Virus record (IMG/VR): IMGVR_UViG_3300031237_000009
Span: 1-46,024 of that record
DNA length: 46,024 nucleotides
Strand: one strand, 5' to 3'
Source: a virus
In this document: positions 1 to 5,461 of the stretch, one piece after another
Numbering within the stretch: the first letter of the stretch is position 1
Layout: every line of letters starts with the position of its first letter
Notes under the pieces: model-generated
Told to the model about the DNA's origin: nothing
Database searches by the model: none
Seen by the model: only the letters and a program-made list of their open reading frames with translations
Made by a program: the position numbers and the translations under genes

Positions 1-96
1 GCCAAGGCATGCCTCGATGACAATCCAGCGCATGCCTTTTGCCCGCATTGATTCAGCTTGATCGATAACCTCATCAGTAAACTTGCGCGGCATCAT
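1..96 (-). CDS. HTH-like small phage protein, partial (N-terminal 32 residues)
   Basis: The gene begins at ATG ATG (96 and 93) and runs off the window edge. Its 32 visible residues are identical to the start of the 88-residue protein at 44399-44665, so this is the left allele of that gene. The N-terminus (MPRKFTDEVIDQAESMRAKG) has the look of a resolvase/transposase-like helix-turn-helix. Its start overlaps the stop of the small membrane peptide upstream (ATGATG/TGA), so the two are probably translationally coupled. Function unknown. Confidence 0.7.
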   Translation of the reverse strand, partial: MMPRKFTDEVIDQAESMRAKGMRWIVIEACLG

Positions 97-173
97 TGGT
101 TAATCCCCGCCAAGATAACGATTACGATGATTGCGGCCAGGCTGATGATCAGATCCCATTTGTTGGCGCGCAT
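93..173 (-). CDS. 26-residue single-pass membrane peptide
   Basis: This short ORF starts MRANKWDL, continues with one hydrophobic helix of alanine, isoleucine and valine, and ends AGINQ. The N-terminus is positively charged, so an N-in single-pass peptide is likely. The stop codon overlaps the start of the next gene. An intact copy lies at 44662-44742, differing by two bases (one alanine to valine, one isoleucine to valine). Conservation of frame and hydrophobicity in both copies supports real coding. The role is unknown; small membrane peptides in early phage operons may modulate the host envelope. Confidence 0.6.
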   Translation of the reverse strand: MRANKWDLIISLAAIIVIVILAGINQ

Positions 174-409
174 GGAAATGTCCTTCCCGCTTCGGCAGGC
201 GTGTAGGTCACATTGAAGGATAGATAGCTGCCGTCTTCGAAATGGAACACTTTGATCATTGGCGACGGCATGCCTTTGTAGGCTGCGTACATAACTGAGA
301 ATTCGTAGGCGTCACGGGATTCAAGGGCTTGCTGGGCTATGGTGGTCGGCTGACTGGTGCTTGGCTGAACCATCAATCGTCTGCCGTCGCTGAATTTGTC
401 GTTGTTCAT
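149..409 (-). CDS. Conserved phage protein of unknown function (86 aa, left allele)
   Basis: I take the start at 409 (MNNDKFSDGRRLMVQ) because a GGAG ribosome site (rc of gctcctgtc, 417-425) lies just upstream and the same start is preserved in the second copy at 44718-44978. Only one residue (S to T) differs between the copies despite several silent changes, which indicates purifying selection. The central part (YEFSVMYAAYKGMPSPMIKV) suggests a compact globular fold. The 3' end overlaps the membrane-peptide gene by 25 nt. It is driven here directly by the promoter at 448-476, whereas the right copy has an extra gene in between. Function not recognised. Confidence 0.7.
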   Translation of the reverse strand: MNNDKFSDGRRLMVQPSTSQPTTIAQQALESRDAYEFSVMYAAYKGMPSPMIKVFHFEDGSYLSFNVTYTPAEAGRTFPCAPTNGI

Positions 410-447
410 TTTCTTGGCTCCTGTCATGGATTTGTTTCTACGGTTGA

Positions 448-476
448 ACTGTAGCCCTGCATAATAACTATGTCAA
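448..476 (-). promoter_or_regulatory. Recurrent early promoter with dyad operator
   Basis: On the minus strand the -35 is TTGACA (471-476), followed by a 17-bp spacer beginning TAGTTATTATG and a -10 of TACAGT (448-453). The spacer and -35 together hold the dyad CATA-N5-TATG. It is one of about nine near-copies in the window. The stop codon of the upstream gene lies inside the -35. Confidence 0.8.
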
Positions 477-797
477 CAACCTTCAGCCCAATGTAACCGA
501 ACGGTAGCGGAAATCTCATCCTTGTCGCCGACGACCTCGCCGCCTGGCCAGGAGCATTGGAATTCGTCACCACCAAGGCGCTTCAGGATGAACAGGCCGA
601 GAGTCCATAGCCCTTTGCGCTGCTGCTCCCATGGCAGCTTCTCAGGCGGCGGTGCGATGATCCGCACCATCGGATTCAAGGCGACCGCAGAAGATCGCCT
701 CCAGGGCCGCACGCTCGGTCTGCTCGGTAGCTTCAGGGTCTGGGCATAGGTAGCGGCAGGCTTTGCCGTCGGTGAATTTTAGGTCGAAGATGAGCAT
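473..797 (-). pseudogene. Frameshifted copy of the 107-aa gene at 45381-45704
   Basis: Reading from 797 the protein begins MLIFDLKFTDGKACRYL and parallels MKIYDLFFTDGKQCRHI of the right copy. The two agree through IFCGRLES, where one extra base near 670 (catcggattc here, catcgactc on the right) shifts the frame. The downstream frame then continues MVRIIAPPPEKLPWEQQRKG, again parallel to the right copy. So a single +1 indel splits the gene. It may be a real mutation of this variant or an error at a contig end. The intact family is a conserved phage protein of unknown function. Confidence 0.7.
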
Positions 798-1003
798 GAA
801 TTTCTCCGCGCAGCATCAGCGACAGCGCCGCGATAGCTAGCCCATTTATCCCAGTGGATGCAAGAATCATCATCGCTTTCAGGGTGATGCCACATGAAGT
901 GCCCAGAGTCTAATTGAAGCAAGACATAACCGGCTGGCATCTTGGCGAAACCTAGGCGGTTAGTATGATCAATCGCATTTGTTCCGGGGTAGTAGTAGCT
1001 CAT
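779..1003 (-). CDS. Hypothetical phage protein (74 aa)
   Basis: The protein starts MSYYYPGTNAIDHTNRLGF and is rich in aromatic and histidine residues (GHFMWHHPESDDDSC). The ATG overlaps the stop of the gene at 1000-1317 (ATGA), a typical coupled start, with GGTGAAG upstream as ribosome site. At the homologous position on the right end there is an unrelated 68-residue gene (45701-45907), so this locus is a point of cassette exchange. It overlaps the frameshifted gene below it by 19 nt. Function unknown. Confidence 0.6.
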   Translation of the reverse strand: MSYYYPGTNAIDHTNRLGFAKMPAGYVLLQLDSGHFMWHHPESDDDSCIHWDKWASYRGAVADAARRNSCSSST

Positions 1004-1317
1004 GGCTTCACCTTCAGGCCGAGGGATTCGATGGCTTGCCGACAGTCAGCCAATAATGCATTGCACTCAGCCGCGCAATGCTGCTCGAAACTCGGCAGGC
1101 CACCTTCGCAATCTCCTGGGCCTTTGCCCAGCGGATCTTCGGCGGGCAACTCCACCTCGATAGCTGCGCGGGAGGCGATCCAGGCTGCCTGCCATCCGGC
1201 CCAATGTATCGATCCAAGTTCGCGGAAAGCTTTTGCTGCATCCGGGTAGCCCATTCGAATAAGCGATGAGATTTGTTCATTGCGCCATTCATCAAACTTC
1301 TGGTTTTCGATATTCAT
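1000..1317 (-). CDS. Conserved phage hypothetical protein (105 aa)
   Basis: I place the start at 1317 (MNIENQKFDEWRNEQ), 9 nt after a strong GACAGGAGC ribosome site (1326-1334); longer frames upstream have no such site. The protein contains AGWQAAWIASRAAIEVELP, a segment I know from phage hypotheticals that pair a WxAW motif with a cysteine-rich tail. The C-terminus (EQHCAAECNALLADC) has three cysteines. The same C-terminus recurs at 45904-46024, except that the last residue is serine instead of proline. It is translationally linked to 779-1003 and to 1317-1526. Confidence 0.65.
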   Translation of the reverse strand: MNIENQKFDEWRNEQISSLIRMGYPDAAKAFRELGSIHWAGWQAAWIASRAAIEVELPAEDPLGKGPGDCEGGLPSFEQHCAAECNALLADCRQAIESLGLKVKP

Positions 1318-1526
1318 TATTTGGTGCTCCTGTCTTTGCGAACCATAAGCGCTGCGATGTATAAAAATAGTGTAGGGCCGTGCTGGCAATCTCTAGCTAC
1401 TTCGAGTTTTCCGCCCAGCGCCTCAACCAATGGTACGGCATCCTCCCAGCACAGGAACTGCCCAGGGTCACGATCAATAAGATTGATCAACAATTTCGCT
1501 TCGTGTACTGCATTTTCAATATCCAT
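1317..1526 (-). CDS. Hypothetical phage protein (69 aa)
   Basis: The protein starts MDIENAVHEAKLLINLI and has a helical N-terminus, an LCWEDAVPLVEAL segment and a basic tail (RKDRSTK). A CTCCTGTC-type ribosome site (1533-1540 on the plus strand) precedes the start. The stop and the next ATG overlap as TAATG, so it is coupled to the gene at 1000-1317. Its initiation region resembles those of three neighbours (see findings). Function unknown. Confidence 0.6.
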   Translation of the reverse strand: MDIENAVHEAKLLINLIDRDPGQFLCWEDAVPLVEALGGKLEVARDCQHGPTLFLYIAALMVRKDRSTK

Positions 1527-1538
1527 TATTTTCTCCTG

Positions 1539-1883
1539 TCACAACCACGCCTCAAGCCTCTGCACGGCAAGCGCCAATCGCTCGCTATCTACACGGTTGA
1601 GTCTTTCGCCACGCTCCAGCATTGACCTGGCGGCTTCCCAGATCAGCCATTCGTGATTGATCTTCGAGCTTTCCTTCTGCGACAGCGGATTCCGAAACAG
1701 CCCGGATTCATTCAGAACGAAGAATTCACCTTCGATATGCGAGCCGAAGCAGGCATTCTTACCGATGACAAACAGAAAACCATTATGCAGCTCGTTGATC
1801 TTGAATACCCTGCGGAGGCACTGGCTCTGCGTGACGCTCAGCTTGATGCCGTAGACGTTGTAGATGGCCTCCTGAATATTCAT
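1539..1883 (-). CDS. Hypothetical phage protein (114 aa)
   Basis: The protein starts MNIQEAIYNVYGIKL. It looks mixed alpha/beta in the first half and helical at the end (EAARSMLERGERLNRVDSER). The ATG overlaps the stop of the replication gene (ATGA at 1880-1883), so it is probably made from the same message and coupled to it. Position beside the DUF3987-type protein suggests a minor early or replication accessory role, but I recognise no family. Confidence 0.6.
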   Translation of the reverse strand: MNIQEAIYNVYGIKLSVTQSQCLRRVFKINELHNGFLFVIGKNACFGSHIEGEFFVLNESGLFRNPLSQKESSKINHEWLIWEAARSMLERGERLNRVDSERLALAVQRLEAWL

Positions 1884-3493
1884 ACGACGCTCACATTTCC
1901 ATCTGTGCCGATGACCAGTGATCCGGCCTCGATCATCCTGGCGACGCGACGCTCTGCTGCCTTATAGCCGGATTTGCCCATGGAGCTGAACGGCTTCTTG
2001 TTGCGTAGTCGCTGGACGATGGTTCGAACCGACAACTTGCGCCCGTCTATAGTCAGGATAACCGACTCTTCCTCGGCTTCATTGCCTGACTCGCCAGCAT
2101 CTCGCAGCAACTGCTCCATGTGATCACTGATGATCTCGACGAACTCCATGGCCGCATCCAGTGTCTTATCAGGGATCACGTTTGGAACTGAGGCTCCGTT
2201 ACCCAGGCATTCGAAGACGTGAAGAACTGAAGCCACCTTGAGCGCATGCGTTTCGAACTTGCCAAGCCAGGACAGTAGAACCATGTCACCGCTATCCTTA
2301 AGCTCACCCAAGCGCGGCTCCATATCCTTCCTGGCTTGCTTGATCATCTGGTAGCCGTGCGCACTGGCCCGCAACTGCTCAAGATTCTCAGGGTCCATCA
2401 CCACGCCATCACCAGCCAGGACACGCTTCGAATACTCGCCGACGCAAGCGCGAACCGCAGACTCAAAAGGACGACGCTCTTCCGTTGTCGGAAATCCGCC
2501 TTCGAAATTTCTGGAGCCCAGGTTGCTTGGCTCTGCCATAAAGATGAATCGTTCGGCCATCCCTGAGCCGTTTGATGCCTTCAGGACGCGACGACTGGTG
2601 TTGCTCTGAGCGATCAGCACAACGCTCCCATTAGCCATGCCAGAGAACGCCGAGCGGCCACCACGCATGCCGGCTACATACTCGCCAGCGTACCCCTTCA
2701 GAATCAGCTCGTTTGTACTAGCAAAGCTGTTGCTCTCAGGGAACAGCGAGATCAAAGCCGACTGCTCAGCTGATGCGATGACGAACCGACCCTCTGAGCA
2801 TTCAGCCAGGTGCTTGTCCATCGCCGCCGACGTCGCATCGGTAGCAACCACAAACCCGTACTTCGGCGCATTGACTTCGTCATCCTTTCCAGCGCGCTCA
2901 ATAGCCTCGCGGATCTTCGACTTGACGCGCTTGTTGTGCTCACCCATGGCCATTGAATACGGATTCATACCCATGCCCAGGATGTAACTTTTCTGCGTCG
3001 CTGGTGGCTGCTCAACGATCACATAGAGGCCGGTCGTGATAGGCGAGCCAGTCCGATACTGGACCGCATAGTTCGCCGCGACCGCAGCACTTGCAGAGCC
3101 CAGCAGAGAAAGGAAAGTACTCGCCTCGGGGAACTCAACGCAGTCGGCGATAACCTTGGCAAGTCTGCCGATCACGGTATTCATGAGCGAATCAGGAAGC
3201 TGAATAAATGCCTCAAGCGATTCATCGTCCGGCAACTTTGCTTCAACTTTCTTGCGCTTATAAGGCGTCACCGCTTTCGGCTTTATATCCGGCGCTGCAA
3301 CTTCCTTGTGATGCGGAATCGGCTGAGCAGGAACTACTCCGATATCGAACGCCGTGAATTCGAAGTCCTCTTCGTCGGGCATTACTGCATCAAGATATTT
3401 GTCGATTGGCGGCAACTCAAGCTGCGGGGCTGAGCTGATATCAATGCCGCCGACATCTAATAGCACTGCGATTCTTTCTTCTGGAGAATTCAT
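1880..3493 (-). CDS. DUF3987-like replication protein (537 aa)
   Basis: The first 110 residues are acidic or low-complexity with a basic patch (TPYKRKKVEAK). Then comes the DUF3987-type pattern: LPDSLMNTVIGRLAKVIA, an alanine-rich helix (LGSASAAVAANYAVQYRTG) and GLYVIVEQPPATQKSYIL, where PPATQKS stands where the Walker A loop sits in relatives. Members of this family occur in phage and plasmid replication loci and are thought to act as helicase-like or primase-associated proteins. Its position next to the repeat-rich putative origin (3721-4110) fits a role in initiation. The degenerate P-loop means ATPase activity is not certain. The C-terminal part (RNKKPFSSMGKSGYKAAERR) looks like a winged-helix DNA-binding tail. 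It lies immediately downstream of the 71-aa gene at 3494-3709. Confidence 0.75.
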   Translation of the reverse strand: MNSPEERIAVLLDVGGIDISSAPQLELPPIDKYLDAVMPDEEDFEFTAFDIGVVPAQPIPHHKEVAAPDIKPKAVTPYKRKKVEAKLPDDESLEAFIQLPDSLMNTVIGRLAKVIADCVEFPEASTFLSLLGSASAAVAANYAVQYRTGSPITTGLYVIVEQPPATQKSYILGMGMNPYSMAMGEHNKRVKSKIREAIERAGKDDEVNAPKYGFVVATDATSAAMDKHLAECSEGRFVIASAEQSALISLFPESNSFASTNELILKGYAGEYVAGMRGGRSAFSGMANGSVVLIAQSNTSRRVLKASNGSGMAERFIFMAEPSNLGSRNFEGGFPTTEERRPFESAVRACVGEYSKRVLAGDGVVMDPENLEQLRASAHGYQMIKQARKDMEPRLGELKDSGDMVLLSWLGKFETHALKVASVLHVFECLGNGASVPNVIPDKTLDAAMEFVEIISDHMEQLLRDAGESGNEAEEESVILTIDGRKLSVRTIVQRLRNKKPFSSMGKSGYKAAERRVARMIEAGSLVIGTDGNVSVV

Positions 3494-3709
3494 CTATTCG
3501 ATCCTCCAAAGGCGGATGCCGTCCTCTACTGTTCGGCGCGTGAATTTTGCGCCGTTACCCCTGCGGTCAGCCCAGGATTTCGCTGAAGTTTGAGCGCTGT
3601 CTGCAGCCTCAAGGGTTTGGAGCAGGATGCTATCGCCCACCTTCCAGCTGTCAAAATTGTATTTGCTTTGCTTCGATGGAGGCACCGGGATGCCCTGCTG
3701 AATATCCAT
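3494..3709 (-). CDS. Small basic phage protein, KFTxRxxxxGxRxWR type (71 aa)
   Basis: I choose the ATG at 3709 (MDIQQGIPVPPSKQ) because it shares the AATAATGGATATT initiation context with neighbours. The body, WKVGDSILLQTLEAADSAQT followed by AKFTRRTVEDGIRLWRIE, matches a small phage/plasmid family that I know only as hypothetical. It has an S-x-G-D start, a helical middle and a basic KFTxR...RxWR end that could bind nucleic acid. It is the first gene leftward from the repeat region, so it is probably the lead gene of the replication message. Confidence 0.65.
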   Translation of the reverse strand: MDIQQGIPVPPSKQSKYNFDSWKVGDSILLQTLEAADSAQTSAKSWADRRGNGAKFTRRTVEDGIRLWRIE

Positions 3710-3726
3710 TATTTTGCGTTCCAATG

Positions 3727-3814
3727 TTGAGTTGACGTTGAGATCATATTTGAGCAGAGCTTGAGCGTCAAGCGTGTTGATTTTACGCTTGAGCGATATT
3801 TGAGTACGCTTGAG
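3727..3814 (+). repeat. Phased TTGAG array
   Basis: TTGAG occurs at 3727, 3738, 3750, 3761, 3789, 3800 and 3810. The spacings are 11, 12, 11, (28), 11 and 10 bases, about one helical turn. Several copies extend to CGCTTGAG or ATTTGAG. This looks like a cooperative protein-binding array at one side of the putative origin. Confidence 0.7.
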
Positions 3815-3825
3815 ATAGGATCATC

Positions 3826-4102
3826 TGAGTCTAATTGAGTCTGGTCTGAGTCTAATCATTAGACTCAACTCCAGGCCACGAAATACGTGGCTTACAGGTG
3901 GTTTGAGTCTAATGAGTCTACTTTTTTTAAAAATCACTTTTTCTGATCATTTTTTAACCAGATGTCAACCTGGGCCGATTTTCCAAAAATGCGCGCATCG
4001 GGAAAATTAGACTCATTAGACTCAAATGGCCTCCAGCCCTTTAAAGCCGTGGCCTAGACCTGAGTCTAATGACCAGACTCACAGCAGACTCAAATAGACT
4101 CA
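3826..4102. repeat. Twelve TGAGTCT iterons in both orientations
   Basis: Direct copies start at 3826, 3836, 3847, 3904, 3913 and 4061. Inverted copies (AGACTCA) start at 3861, 4009, 4018, 4075, 4086 and 4096. Most are extended to TGAGTCTAAT. The pair at 3847-3867 forms a perfect 10-bp palindrome with a one-base centre. Confidence 0.85.
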
Positions 4103-4185
4103 CCTCATTTCCTTACCCAAAAGTCAGGATTTGCAAAACGGCATAGATCCGGCCCTGGTTATGCAAAATCATTTTTGACAGAGTG

Positions 4186-4215
4186 TTGACATAGTTTGCT
4201 TGGTGCGAGATGATT
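4186..4215 (+). promoter_or_regulatory. Promoter for the 4298 gene and the non-coding RNA
   Basis: TTGACATAG (from 4186) matches the recurrent promoter's -35 and the first spacer bases, but the rest of the spacer diverges. A weak -10 (GATGAT at 17 bp or ATGATT at 18 bp) follows. A second TTGACA lies at 4175-4180. Confidence 0.45.
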
Positions 4216-4297
4216 CTTGCGCGGATAGGAGGCATCCGAACGTCAGCTAGTCACTGGCTTCCGCAAACCCACGACTTCCTCTGGACTGGAGCGAATA

Positions 4298-4900
4298 ATG
4301 AATACTCGTAAACTTATCTACGGCATTGGCATAAAAGATGTCGAGTACAAAACGATTGCCACTAGAGTTTTAGACGACGGAAAGCAGATTAATGTTTGGA
4401 TCTGCCCATTCTATAGAGCATGGAGAGATATGCTCTCCAGGTGCTACTCGGCATCCTATCAATCAAGATACCCTGCATATGTTGGCTGCTCCGTTTCCGA
4501 GAAATGGCTGAAGCTTTCAGCGTTTACCGAATGGATGATCAATCAAGACTGGGAGGGAAAGTGTCTTGATAAGGATATTCTCTTTCCTGGAAACAAAGTC
4601 TATAGCGATGAAACCTGTGTATTCGTCGAGTCAAGGCTGAATTTATTCTTGGTTGATCGCCGCGCCGACAGAGGCGCTTATCCTTTGGGTGTTAGTCGCA
4701 TCAATGGGAATGGAAATTTCAGAGCTTCATGCAGCAACCCGTGGTCGAGAAGGAATGAAAGCCTTGGAGTGTTCACGACTCCAGAAGCGGCTCATGAAGC
4801 ATGGAGAGCATGCAAGCATCGGCACGCACTCGTTTTCGCCGATATGCAAGATGATCCAAGAATCGCTTGCGCATTGAGAAGTAGATTCGCTATGATATAG
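4298..4900 (+). CDS. AP2/HNH-like free-standing homing-type protein (200 aa)
   Basis: The protein starts MNTRKLIYGIGIKDVEY, with GGAG upstream. Residues about 45-70 (YRAWRDMLSRCY) and 95-135 (CLDKDILFPGNKVYS, then CVFV) follow the LDKDI...PGNK.YS...C.FV pattern seen in phage homing endonucleases of the HNH/NUMOD type. The C-terminal third (GVSRINGNGNFRAS, SLGVFTTPEAAHEAWRACK) resembles an AP2 DNA-binding domain. I do not see a full HNH triad. A clear paralogue lies at 37288-37902. It interrupts the space between the putative origin and the packaging genes. Its base composition looks more AT-rich than the structural genes, which fits a mobile insert. Confidence 0.7.
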   Translation: MNTRKLIYGIGIKDVEYKTIATRVLDDGKQINVWICPFYRAWRDMLSRCYSASYQSRYPAYVGCSVSEKWLKLSAFTEWMINQDWEGKCLDKDILFPGNKVYSDETCVFVESRLNLFLVDRRADRGAYPLGVSRINGNGNFRASCSNPWSRRNESLGVFTTPEAAHEAWRACKHRHALVFADMQDDPRIACALRSRFAMI

Positions 4901-5377
4901 TTATCAACCAGCGCCGCCGCAATAGCCGTCAGACACATCGGTAAACTTCGCATCTGTTTGCAATGACTCAGGCCGTTCTCTCCTGATAGCGCAATGCGAT
5001 GAATGTGTTTAGCCAAGGGTCCGCTTACCTGTATGCCAGTTGTCTCGCTGGTGGCGAAGAGAGGCTTAAGACGCGGATGTAGTCGCCAGCCCGCAGATGC
5101 GGAAATCGTCTTTATCGGGAAGTGGCTTCGTCCAGTGGCAAAAGGTTTGGAGCTGATCAGCCAAGCCTAGGGCAGCCGACAAGGTTAACAGGGTGTTCGA
5201 TTCCCCTAGCCATTTCCCGATGCAGATGAGTGCGCCAACGAGCACGCAGCAACTGCATCACCCACCAGCGACAATGCCAGCGCAGGACCTGAAATCCTGT
5301 TAGCTTCTGGTGGAGCAAAAAGCCGATAAGCCTCTGCGTTGACGCTAGTCTGTAAGCTCAAATCTTCGGCGCAACAC
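4901..5377 (+). ncRNA. Structured non-coding region, candidate phage ncRNA
   Basis: No ORF here looks coding, yet strong pairings abound. GCT-N3-GGCGA (near 5049) pairs with TCGCCAGC (near 5084). CCGCA-GA-TGCGG forms a hairpin near 5094. A tRNA-like fold lies at 5117-5218. A 7-bp stem CCACCAG/CTGGTGG (5262-5268, 5307-5313) encloses a 5-bp, 7-nt-loop hairpin (5283-5299) shaped like an anticodon arm. An intrinsic terminator follows at once. The arrangement suggests an RNA co-transcribed with, or processed from, the message of the 4298 gene. A packaging (pac or cos) site is another possibility because the terminase genes are next. Confidence 0.5.
5117..5218 (+). ncRNA. tRNA-like structure (possible degenerate tRNA)
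   Basis: GGGAAGTGGCT (5117-5127) pairs over 11 bp, with one G-U, to AGCCATTTCCC (5208-5218). Directly inside it is a TTCGATT loop (5196-5202) with four of five T-stem pairs. The 5' side carries CTTCGTCCAGTGGCAAAAGG, very like a tRNA D-arm of the Glu/Gln class. The anticodon arm is not canonical (TTGG/CCAA around a 10-nt loop), the variable part is too long and no CCA is encoded. So it is tRNA-like rather than a confident tRNA. Confidence 0.45.
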
Positions 5378-5410
5378 AAAGCCCCGCACCTAAACCACGC
5401 GGGGCTTTTT
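5378..5410 (+). terminator. Intrinsic terminator before the terminase genes
   Basis: AAAGCCCCGC (5378-5387) pairs with GCGGGGCTTT (5399-5408), loop of 11 nt, followed by a T run to 5410. It separates the preceding gene and RNA from the packaging operon and argues against the longer upstream start of the small terminase. Confidence 0.85.
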
Positions 5411-5461
5411 CATTTCCGGATGCGTGATATAGTTTTGGCATACGGACAGGATGGGAAGACC

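Larger units (their letters stand above)
1..1129. repeat. Left copy of imperfect terminal repeat
   Basis: This end is homologous to 44570-46024. The first 409 bases match 44570-44978 almost base for base, with scattered and mostly synonymous SNPs. The copies then differ by a missing gene (45045-45320 has no left counterpart), a 1-base frameshift near 670 and a different gene at 779-1003. They match again from about 1005 to 1129. This fits overlapping ends of a circular or circularly permuted phage genome assembled from two variants. A real diverged duplication is the alternative. Confidence 0.85.
3721..4110. other. Putative replication origin (iterons plus AT-rich core)
   Basis: No plausible gene lies here. 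The region holds the TTGAG array, twelve TGAGTCT/AGACTCA copies and an AT-rich stretch (3920-3960, runs of T and A). That stretch is bracketed by an inverted pair: TTGAGTCTAATGAGTCTA at 3903-3920 and its reverse complement at 4008-4025. A duplex-unwinding element between iterons beside a replication gene is the classic layout of an origin. A strong operator region is the alternative. Confidence 0.6.

Noticed and set aside
4901-5340. Self-splicing group I intron around the 4298 gene
   Set aside because: I could not find the conserved core segments or an interrupted flanking gene; the element lies between genes.
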